Both the position numbers and the translations under genes were made by a program. From contig FR879710.1 in NCBI GenBank assembly GCA_000435055.1, positions 1 to 47,257 of the forward strand: a DNA stretch of 47,257 nt. The letters run 5' to 3'. Positions 1 through 6,661 of the stretch are shown in pieces. Source of the DNA: Clostridium sp. CAG:138 (GTDB taxonomy: Bacteria; Bacillota; Clostridia; Christensenellales; CAG-138). Position 1 is the first letter of the stretch. Each line of letters opens with the position of its first letter. Below the pieces are notes generated by a model. It was not told the origin of the DNA and ran no database searches. It saw only the letters and a program-made list of their open reading frames with translations.

Positions 1-183
1 CTCGAATATACAAACTTGTTCAAAAATGTTTTGGTATATTTTCAAAAAAGTTTGCGGAACAAAAACATACTATACGGCAGAGCCGCAACAAAAGAACAGA
101 GGGGTAAACAGACACGGTTTATCGAATGCATATACGCATGACTCAGGTAAGAGAAGAAACGGCGATTGCAGATAAAACACGGT

Positions 184-269
184 CAATTGAACAATTGCTC
201 AATTATTTTCAAAAAACTGTTGACAATGAAGGGGCAGTTGTGTATAATAACAATTGAACAGATGTTCAA
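184..269 (+). promoter_or_regulatory. Sigma-A promoter and ArsR-type operators of the metal-efflux unit
   Basis: A consensus promoter is visible: TTGACA at 220-225, a 17-base spacer and TATAAT at 243-248. The expected start site falls inside a perfect inverted repeat at 254-269, TTGAACA-GA-TGTTCAA. This is the 7-2-7 core of the 12-2-12 operator known for ArsR/SmtB repressors (TGAACA-N2-TGTTCA). A second, imperfect copy (TTGAaCAATTGcTCAA, 187-202) lies upstream of the -35 box. The placement implies that the repressor encoded just downstream blocks its own promoter and that metal releases it. This is inference from sequence placement and family knowledge. Confidence 0.85.
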
Positions 270-325
270 ATGTTTGCGAGAACAAGCAGGCAGTTGATAA
301 GGTGATAAAAAGGGGGCCGGGATTT

Positions 326-682
326 ATGGGCGACACGATTCCGAACTGTGAATTCATGCATGCGCATGAAGAAATCATTGAAAAGGTCAATGCATCGATG
401 CCCGATGAAGAACTTTTGTACGATCTTGCGGAGTTGTATAAAGTGTTTGGAGACAGCACAAGGATAAAAATACTCTATGTGCTGTTTGAGAGCGAAATGT
501 GCGTATGCGATATTGCGCAGCTTTTGAATCTCAGCACTTCTGCAATTTCGCATCAGCTTCGCGTACTGAAACAATCGCAGCTTGTAAAGTTTCGGCGCGA
601 GGGCAAAACCGTTTTCTATTCGCTTGCGGATTCTCATGTAAGCTCCATTCTTGCTCAGGGAATGGAACACGTGTGCGAATAA
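326..682 (+). CDS. ArsR/SmtB-family metal-sensing repressor (CadC-like)
   Basis: 118-residue winged-helix repressor, expected to bind the operator at 254-269 and to leave it when it binds Cd/Pb/Zn. Both metal sites of CadC can be recognised: the alpha-3N site (C59-V-C61, with C8 and the H12-A-H14 motif in the N-terminal arm) and the alpha-5 dimer-interface site (D102-x-H104, H115-x-x-E118), with the same residue spacing as CadC. The recognition helix is around residues 69-83 (STSAISHQLR). I chose ATG 326 because AGGGGG lies 9 bases upstream. An in-frame TTG at 254 would start inside the operator. The gene leads a three-gene metal unit. The family call is firm; the exact metal is inferred. Confidence 0.9.
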   Translation: MGDTIPNCEFMHAHEEIIEKVNASMPDEELLYDLAELYKVFGDSTRIKILYVLFESEMCVCDIAQLLNLSTSAISHQLRVLKQSQLVKFRREGKTVFYSLADSHVSSILAQGMEHVCE

Positions 683-788
683 ACGGTAGGAATAAAGACT
701 GAATCTGTCTTGAACGAAAATAAAACAGTACCTGTTCAGTGAAACGGGCCGTGACAATAAAACAATTAAAATCAGGAGGATGAATACC

Positions 789-1010
789 ATGAAAAAGACT
801 TATAGAATTGAAGGACTTGACTGTGCAAACTGCGCCGCAAAGATCGAAGGCATGATTTCAAAGCTTGACGGTGTGAATTCATGCACCATCAATTTCATTA
901 CAGGCAAAATAATCATTGATGCCGATGATGAAAAATTTGAGACTGTTTTGAAAGAGGCTGCGCATGTTTGCCGCAAAGTTGAACGCGATGCGGAAATTAT
1001 CGTCAAATAA
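789..1010 (+). CDS. Free-standing heavy-metal-associated (HMA) domain protein, metallochaperone
   Basis: 73-residue ferredoxin-like HMA domain with the metal-binding motif GLDCANCA (Cys about residues 12 and 15), the same fold as CopZ and the N-terminal domains of P1B ATPases. ATG 789 is preferred over the ATG at 780 because AGGAGG (774-779) would touch the earlier codon but is 9 bases from 789. It sits between the repressor and an efflux ATPase that has no HMA domain of its own. It therefore probably delivers metal to the ATPase or replaces its missing regulatory domain. A basic, charged C-terminus (KVERDAE) follows the fold. Function is inferred from family and position. Confidence 0.85.
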   Translation: MKKTYRIEGLDCANCAAKIEGMISKLDGVNSCTINFITGKIIIDADDEKFETVLKEAAHVCRKVERDAEIIVK

Positions 1011-1046
1011 CGAACTGATGATAAATTGCTGCTGGAAACGATTCGG

Positions 1047-1084
1047 CTGCCGCAGACCGTGCATGAACGTTAATTCTGCGGCAG
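1047..1084 (+). repeat. Perfect 10-bp inverted repeat between HMA gene and ATPase gene
   Basis: CTGCCGCAGA at 1047-1056 and TCTGCGGCAG at 1075-1084 can pair over 10 bp around an 18-base loop. There is no T-run after it, so it is more likely an RNA-stability or partial attenuation hairpin in the 140-base gap than a full terminator. Confidence 0.5.
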
Positions 1085-1150
1085 TCAATACTGACAGCGC
1101 GATAAAACAGAGAAGGGTGTATTTTCGATTTCGATAATACGAGGTGCGAT

Positions 1151-3013
1151 ATGACAAAATCACAAAAACGCGAGCTGACAATGATTATTATAGGTGCGGT
1201 TTTGCTTGCTGCCGCAGTTGCCGTTACTCATATTTTTTCCCAAATTCCGAGATGGAGCAAACTTTTGATTTTTGCGGTGCCGTATATTGTTCTTGGTTTG
1301 AATGTAATCCTTGATGCTGTACACGGACTTGCGGGGAAACAATTTCTCGACGAAAAATTTCTTATGTCCGTTGCATCTGTCGGTGCACTTGCCGTGGGAG
1401 AATATGCCGAAGCGGTGCTTGTCATGCTGCTTTACAGGCTCGGTGAGCTGCTTCAGTCGATTGCTGTCGGAAAAAGCAGGCGTTCGATTGCCGACCTTAT
1501 GGACATTTGTCCGGAGAGTGCGGAGCTTGAGACTGCTGACGGAATAAAGCAGGTTTCGCCGGATGAAGTTCATGTGGGCGACATCTTTGTTGTCCGTGCG
1601 GGGGAACGTGTTCCTCTGGACGGCATTGTGGTTGAGGGGAGCTCAAGCCTTAACACGGCTGCATTAACGGGAGAGTCTGCACCGCGGGATGTTGCGGCGG
1701 GCGAAAGCATAACTTCGGGATGCATAAATATTCAGGGAACTTTGCGGGTGCGTGCCGAACGCGAATACGAGGATTCAACCGTCGCCCGTATGCTGGAACT
1801 CATCGAAGGGGCGACTGCAAACAAATCAAAAAGCGAGAACTTTATAACAAAATTCGCTCGCTGGTATACACCGAGTGTTGTCGGACTTGTTATTTTGCTT
1901 GCAATCATTCCGCCGCTTTTCTTCAACGGCTCATGGTCGGAGTGGATCTACCGCGCGTTGACTTTCCTTGTTATTTCCTGCCCTTGTGCGCTTGTCATAT
2001 CTGTTCCGCTGACGTTTTTCGGCGGAATAGGCGGAGCGGGAAAACGCGGCATTCTCGTGAAAGGTTCCAACTATATGGAGACGCTTGCGCGCTGCGGAAC
2101 GGTACTTTTTGATAAAACCGGCACACTTACACACGGAAGGTTCAGCATTAAAGCCATATATGCAGAACCCGATGCAAGCGAGGAAACGCTGCTTACATAC
2201 ACAGCCGCTGCCGAGAGCTTTTCAACGCATCCGCTTGCTGCCTGCATAATGTCTGCGGCAGAAGAAATGAAGCTGCCGAAAGCAGCCGAAGTTGAGGAGA
2301 TTGCGGGACACGGAGTTAAAGCGGTTGTTGACGGTCGGACGGTTTGCGCGGGTAATTTGAAACTTATGCACAAAATCGGAGCAAAGCCCGTTGAACGTGA
2401 TGCGTCCGGGACCGTTATTTATACGGCGGTTGACGGGAAGTACATGGGCTGTATCGAGATTGCCGACACACCCAAAGAAGGCGCAAAGAAGGCTGTCGAG
2501 GAACTTAACAACGACTTGGGCATCAGGACTGTGATGCTGACGGGCGACAGAAAAGCGGCTGCGAAGAATATTGCGGATACGCTTGGCATTGCTGAATTCC
2601 ATGCGGAACTTCTGCCGCAGAACAAAGTTGAAATTGTTGAGCAAGAACTGGCAAAAGAGAACGGAAAACGCAGCGTTGCATTTGTCGGAGACGGAATCAA
2701 TGATGCGCCGGTTATTGCAAGAGCGGATGTAGGGCTTGCAATGGGCGGGCTTGGCTCCGATGCGGCGATCGAGGCGGCAGATATTGTCATTATGGACGAC
2801 AGGATTGAAAAGGTTCCGCTTGCTGTTCGCATTGCAAGGCGCACGGTTCGTATCGCGTGGCAGAACATAATTTTTGCATTGGCCGTCAAACTTGCAACTT
2901 TGCTGCTTGGAGCGTTAGGTTATGCAGAAATGTGGATGGCACTGGTGGCCGATGTAGGAGTCTGCCTGATTGCAATTCTTAATGCAATGCGTGCAATGCA
3001 TCCGGGAAAATGA
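1151..3013 (+). CDS. cadA: P1B-type heavy-metal efflux ATPase (Zn/Cd/Pb class)
   Basis: 620-residue membrane pump that exports divalent soft metals using ATP. Motifs seen: T173-G-E-S in the actuator domain, the transmembrane metal site C277-P-C279, phosphorylation site D321-K-T-G-T, the P1B-specific H360-P361 and hinge G513-D-G-I-N-D518. The last membrane helix carries ALVADVG (D601), the Asp that marks the Zn/Cd/Pb subgroup (ZntA/CadA) as opposed to copper pumps. Unlike typical CadA it has no N-terminal HMA domain: the sequence goes almost straight into the first helix, and a separate HMA protein is encoded upstream. The start ATG has GAGGTG about 5 bases before it. It is probably co-regulated by the repressor at 326. 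The symbol is by class; substrate specificity is not proven. Confidence 0.92.
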   Translation: MTKSQKRELTMIIIGAVLLAAAVAVTHIFSQIPRWSKLLIFAVPYIVLGLNVILDAVHGLAGKQFLDEKFLMSVASVGALAVGEYAEAVLVMLLYRLGELLQSIAVGKSRRSIADLMDICPESAELETADGIKQVSPDEVHVGDIFVVRAGERVPLDGIVVEGSSSLNTAALTGESAPRDVAAGESITSGCINIQGTLRVRAEREYEDSTVARMLELIEGATANKSKSENFITKFARWYTPSVVGLVILLAIIPPLFFNGSWSEWIYRALTFLVISCPCALVISVPLTFFGGIGGAGKRGILVKGSNYMETLARCGTVLFDKTGTLTHGRFSIKAIYAEPDASEETLLTYTAAAESFSTHPLAACIMSAAEEMKLPKAAEVEEIAGHGVKAVVDGRTVCAGNLKLMHKIGAKPVERDASGTVIYTAVDGKYMGCIEIADTPKEGAKKAVEELNNDLGIRTVMLTGDRKAAAKNIADTLGIAEFHAELLPQNKVEIVEQELAKENGKRSVAFVGDGINDAPVIARADVGLAMGGLGSDAAIEAADIVIMDDRIEKVPLAVRIARRTVRIAWQNIIFALAVKLATLLLGALGYAEMWMALVADVGVCLIAILNAMRAMHPGK

Positions 3014-3086
3014 CAGCAGGCGTACTTTGCGGACAATTGAAAAAAGAACTCAAAGTAAAAGAGTATTAACAGTTTAAAAACCGAGA

Positions 3087-3127
3087 GAAACCGGCATGCA
3101 TTACAAAAATTGCTGCCGGTTTCTTTA
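3087..3127 (+). terminator. Terminator of the metal-efflux unit
   Basis: GAAACCGGCA (3087-3096) pairs perfectly with TGCCGGTTTC (3114-3123) and is followed by TTTAT. It sits 74 bases after the ATPase stop codon. Confidence 0.7.
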
Positions 3128-3297
3128 TCTGCTGAAAACAGCTGCCTTTTTTGAGTGGGATTACCGAAAAACGCGGCCGAACAATCAGATTTTTGAATAA
3201 AAATGCTTTCATTTTCGATGTTGCTCCCGAAACGAGCCGCAAATCGGGGCCTGCTTAAATATATCGCATTTACCGTGAAAAATTGCGTGCTCTGGAC

Positions 3298-3326
3298 TTG
3301 AAAACACACAAAAACTGTACTATAAT
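3298..3326 (+). promoter_or_regulatory. Sigma-A promoter of the bcd-etfB-etfA operon
   Basis: TTGAAA (3298-3303), 17-base spacer, TATAAT (3321-3326). Transcription would begin near 3333, leaving a leader of about 105 bases before bcd. The preceding stretch 3128-3297 holds no gene I can support. Confidence 0.75.
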
Positions 3327-3348
3327 TGAGATTGATAGAGGCTTTTAA

Positions 3349-3399
3349 TGCAAATAACCGATGAACGCCGGAATGGTCGGTTGTCCGGTTGCATTTGCA
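3349..3399 (+). other. Strong stem-loop in the bcd leader
   Basis: TGCAAAT (3349-3355) pairs with ATTTGCA (3393-3399), and the adjoining AACCG (3356-3360) pairs with CGGTT (3386-3390) past a two-base bulge, giving a 12-bp bulged stem. It starts about 16 bases after the expected transcript start. I do not recognise a known riboswitch; a 5' mRNA-stabilising hairpin is the simplest reading. Confidence 0.5.
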
Positions 3400-3439
3400 A
3401 ATACTTAAGAGACTTGTCCTATTATTGAAAGGAGTCAAT

Positions 3440-4579
3440 ATGGATTTTAACCTTTCCAAGCAGCAAGAGCTTATTCGGCAGCTCATGCATGATTTCGCAG
3501 AAAACGAAGTAAAGCCCCTTGCAGCCGAGATCGATGACACGGAGCAGTTCCCCGTTGAAACCGTCCGCAAAATGGCAAAATACGGAATGCTCGGCATCAA
3601 TATCCCCGCGCAATACGGCGGAGCGGGCGGAGACACGCTCAGCTACATCATCGCGATTGAAGAACTCGCAAAGGTTTGTGCAACAACTTCAATCATCCTC
3701 AGCGCACACACGTCGCTTGCCTGTTATCCCATCCTTGCATACGGCACCGAAGAGCAGAAGCAGAAGTATCTCGTTCCCCTTGCCAAGGGTGAAAAACTCG
3801 GTGCGTTCGGTTTGACCGAACCCAACGCAGGCACGGACTCTGCCGCACAGCAGACGGTTGCGGTGCTTGACGGTGATCATTTTGTGCTTAACGGAAGCAA
3901 ATGTTTCATCACAAACGGCGGCTATGCCGACACCTTCATTGTTTTTGCAATGACGGATAAATCCCGCGGCAACAAGGGCATTTCCGCATTTATTATTGAA
4001 AAAGGCTTCAAGGGTTTCTCAATAGGCAAGGTTGAACACAAGCTCGGCATTCGCGCAAGCTCAACAACCGAACTTGTTTTCGAAGACTGCATTGTTCCCA
4101 AAGAGAATCTGCTCGGCGACCTCAACAAGGGCTTCAAAATTGCAATGACCACCCTTGACGGCGGGCGTGTAGGCGTTGCAGCACAGGCTCTCGGCATTGC
4201 TGAGGGTGCGTTCAACGAAACCATCAAGTACATGAAGGAAAGGATCCAGTTCGGAAAACCTCTTTCCGCATTCCAGGGTCTCCAGTGGATGGTTGCCGAC
4301 ATGAAGTGCGAAATAGAGTCCTCCAAGCTCCTGCTTTACAGGGCTGCAATGGCAAAGGACAGCGGCAAGCCCTTCTCCATGGATGCTGCAATGGCAAAGC
4401 TCCGCTGCGCGGAAACCGCAATGGATGTTACCACAAAGTGCGTGCAGCTCCACGGCGGCTACGGCTATTCCCGCGAATATCCGATTGAACGAATGATGCG
4501 CGATGCAAAGATTACCGAGATCTACGAGGGCACCTCGCAGGTTCAGAAGATGGTTATCTCCGGCGCAATTTTCAGATAA
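3440..4579 (+). CDS. bcd: Short-chain acyl-CoA dehydrogenase (butyryl-CoA dehydrogenase type)
   Basis: 379-residue flavoprotein of the acyl-CoA dehydrogenase family, normal length. It is expected to reduce crotonyl-CoA to butyryl-CoA in the cytoplasm with electrons from EtfAB. Signature TEPNAGTDS lies in the middle domain, and the catalytic base Glu363 sits in the C-terminal IYEGTSQVQ motif typical of short-chain members. ATG 3440 has AAAGGAG just upstream and gives the canonical MDFNL start. It is followed after 16 bases by etfB and then etfA, the arrangement of electron-bifurcating Bcd-Etf modules. Codon choice (CTC, AAG, CCC) is strongly biased, suggesting a highly expressed operon. Crotonyl-CoA is the most likely substrate, but another enoyl-CoA cannot be excluded. 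Confidence 0.9.
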   Translation: MDFNLSKQQELIRQLMHDFAENEVKPLAAEIDDTEQFPVETVRKMAKYGMLGINIPAQYGGAGGDTLSYIIAIEELAKVCATTSIILSAHTSLACYPILAYGTEEQKQKYLVPLAKGEKLGAFGLTEPNAGTDSAAQQTVAVLDGDHFVLNGSKCFITNGGYADTFIVFAMTDKSRGNKGISAFIIEKGFKGFSIGKVEHKLGIRASSTTELVFEDCIVPKENLLGDLNKGFKIAMTTLDGGRVGVAAQALGIAEGAFNETIKYMKERIQFGKPLSAFQGLQWMVADMKCEIESSKLLLYRAAMAKDSGKPFSMDAAMAKLRCAETAMDVTTKCVQLHGGYGYSREYPIERMMRDAKITEIYEGTSQVQKMVISGAIFR

Positions 4580-4595
4580 ACGGAGGATACAGAAC

Positions 4596-5381
4596 ATGAA
4601 AATAATCGTTTGCATAAAACAGGTTCCCGATACCACCGAAGTTAAGCTTGATCCCAAGACCGGCAGGCTTATCCGTGACGGCGTACCCAGCATCATCAAC
4701 CCCGATGACAAAAATGCTCTTGAAGAAGCTCTCCGCATCAAGGATGAGAACCCCGACACAACGGTCACCGTTGTTTCGATGGGTCCCCCTCAGGCTGATG
4801 TTGCAATGCGCGAAGCGCTTGCAATGGGTGCCGATGAAGCGATCCTCATCAGCGGCAGGGAGTTCGGCGGTTCCGATACTTGGGCAACCAGCTACATTAT
4901 TGCAACCGCAATCAAAAAGATTCCCGATTACGACATCATCTTCTGCGGCAGGCAGGCAATCGACGGCGACACCGCACAGGTCGGTCCCCAGATTGCGGAA
5001 CAGCTGAACATCCCGCAGATCACCTACGTTCAGAAGCTCGATATCGAAGGCGATAAGGTTATCGTTCAGCGTCAGCTTGAGGACGGCTACACCGTTGTCG
5101 AAGCAAAGATGCCCGTTCTTCTTACGGCAATCAAAGAACTTAACACGCCGCGTTATATGACTCCCAAGGGAATTTTCGAAGCATATAACAAGACCGTTCA
5201 GGTTTGGGGCTTTAACGATGTTCCCGTTGATGCCGAAAAGATCGGGCTCAAGGGTTCTCCCACCAATGTAAACAGAACCTTCAGCCCCGAAGCAAAGGGC
5301 AAGGGCATCATGCTCGAGGGTGCAGATAAGGAAACCGTTAAGACCCTTATCGCAAAGCTCGATGAAAAGCATCTGCTGTAA
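4596..5381 (+). CDS. etfB: Electron transfer flavoprotein, beta subunit
   Basis: 261-residue EtfB starting with the classic IVCIKQVPDT motif; 'AMGADEAILIS' and 'FCGRQAIDGDTAQVGP' are diagnostic for the family. It forms a heterodimer with EtfA. In Bcd-associated complexes EtfB binds the bifurcating FAD that accepts NADH electrons. ATG 4596 lies 11 bases after GGAGG; it is 16 bases downstream of bcd and 14 bases upstream of etfA, so the three are one transcript. Confidence 0.95.
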   Translation: MKIIVCIKQVPDTTEVKLDPKTGRLIRDGVPSIINPDDKNALEEALRIKDENPDTTVTVVSMGPPQADVAMREALAMGADEAILISGREFGGSDTWATSYIIATAIKKIPDYDIIFCGRQAIDGDTAQVGPQIAEQLNIPQITYVQKLDIEGDKVIVQRQLEDGYTVVEAKMPVLLTAIKELNTPRYMTPKGIFEAYNKTVQVWGFNDVPVDAEKIGLKGSPTNVNRTFSPEAKGKGIMLEGADKETVKTLIAKLDEKHLL

Positions 5382-5395
5382 TAGGAGGCATATTT

Positions 5396-6577
5396 ATGGT
5401 TAAAGTTATTACTGAAAAATGTATTGGCTGCGGCGCATGCGAAGCGCAATGTCCTGCCGGCGCAATCTCAACGGCAAGCGGCGTTGCGGAAATCAGCGAT
5501 AAGTGCATCGGCTGCGGTGCATGTGCAAATGCCTGCCCCTGCGAGGCTATCGAGGCGGACAAGGCAGAGGCTCCCAAAGCATCAATTGATGATTACAAGG
5601 GCGTTTGGGTATTTGCCGAACAGCGTGACGGTGTTCTCATGAACACGGTTTTTGAGCTTCTCGGTGAAGGCAGAAAGCTTGCGGACAAGCTCAACACCGA
5701 ACTTTCCGCAATCCTCCTCGGCAGCAATGTTTCCAATCTCTGCAACGAGCTTGGCGCATACGGTGCGGATCGCGTTATCCTCTGCGAAAGTGAGCTGCTC
5801 AAGGACTACAACACTGAGGCATATGCAAAGGTTATCGTTGATGTCATCAACGATCGCAAGCCCGCTGTTCTGCTTATCGGTGCAACAAATATCGGCCGCG
5901 ATATCGGTCCGCGCCTTTCCGCAAGGCTCTACACCGGTCTTACCGCAGACTGCACCGCTCTTGATATTGACCCCGAAACCCACGGTCTGCTTCAGACTCG
6001 TCCCGCATTCGGCGGCAACGTCATGGCAACCATCATCACGCCCAATCATCGCCCGCAGATGTCAACCGTACGTCCCGGCGTTATGAAAAAGGCAGCTTAC
6101 AACCCCGAACATAAGGCGATTGTGGATAAGGCGGCATTCTCCCTCGAGTCAAGCGATATTCACACCCGCGTTATTGAAACCGTAAAATCCCTTAAGCAGG
6201 AAGTTAACCTTGTTGACGCTGATATCATCGTATCCGGCGGCAGGGGTGTCGGCAGTGCGGAAGGTTTCAAACTCATTGAAGAACTTGCAAATGTTCTCGG
6301 CGGTGTTGTCGGTGCAAGCCGCTCCGCTGTTGAAGCAGGTTATATCGGTGCCGACCATCAGGTTGGACAGACCGGCAAAACCGTTCGTCCCCGTATCTAT
6401 ATTGCGGCGGGTATCTCCGGTGCGATTCAGCATCTTGCAGGTATGCAGAACAGTGAGTGCACTATTGCGATTAACAAGAATCCCGATGCGCCTATTTTCA
6501 GCGTTGCGGATTACGGTATCTGCGGTGACCTGCACAAGGTTATCCCCCTCATGATTGAGGAACTGAAAAACAGATAA
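5396..6577 (+). CDS. etfA: Electron transfer flavoprotein alpha subunit with N-terminal 2[4Fe-4S] ferredoxin domain
   Basis: 393 residues. Residues 1-55 form a bacterial-type ferredoxin with two CxxCxxCxxxCP clusters (C9-C12-C15-C19 and C37-C40-C43-C47). The rest is a normal EtfA ending in the FAD-binding region (GGRGVGS; SRSAVEAGY; HQVGQTGKTV; AAGISGAIQH). Standard EtfA lacks the ferredoxin. Such fusions are known from Etf complexes like CarE of caffeoyl-CoA reductase, where the clusters are thought to pass low-potential electrons to ferredoxin. That points to flavin-based electron bifurcation here, which is inferred, not shown. AGGAGG lies 10 bases before the ATG. Confidence 0.93.
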   Translation: MVKVITEKCIGCGACEAQCPAGAISTASGVAEISDKCIGCGACANACPCEAIEADKAEAPKASIDDYKGVWVFAEQRDGVLMNTVFELLGEGRKLADKLNTELSAILLGSNVSNLCNELGAYGADRVILCESELLKDYNTEAYAKVIVDVINDRKPAVLLIGATNIGRDIGPRLSARLYTGLTADCTALDIDPETHGLLQTRPAFGGNVMATIITPNHRPQMSTVRPGVMKKAAYNPEHKAIVDKAAFSLESSDIHTRVIETVKSLKQEVNLVDADIIVSGGRGVGSAEGFKLIEELANVLGGVVGASRSAVEAGYIGADHQVGQTGKTVRPRIYIAAGISGAIQHLAGMQNSECTIAINKNPDAPIFSVADYGICGDLHKVIPLMIEELKNR

Positions 6578-6606
6578 CCTTCGTTCGTATTTTCAATAAA
6601 ATAATC

Positions 6607-6646
6607 AAAAAAGCGCAGCCGGATTTTTTCGACTGCGCTTTTCTTC
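6607..6646. terminator. Bidirectional terminator between etfA and the convergent PBP gene
   Basis: AAGCGCAG (6611-6618) pairs with CTGCGCTT (6633-6640); TTC-TTC follows on the plus strand and a run of T (from AAAA at 6607-6610) on the minus strand. It ends the etf transcript, and possibly the minus-strand gene that stops at 6662. Confidence 0.8.
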
Positions 6647-6661
6647 GTGATTTGATTCTCT

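Noticed and set aside
254..325. TTG start at 254 giving a longer ArsR protein
   Set aside because: This codon lies inside the operator at the expected transcript start; ATG 326 has AGGGGG at proper distance and gives the usual ArsR length.
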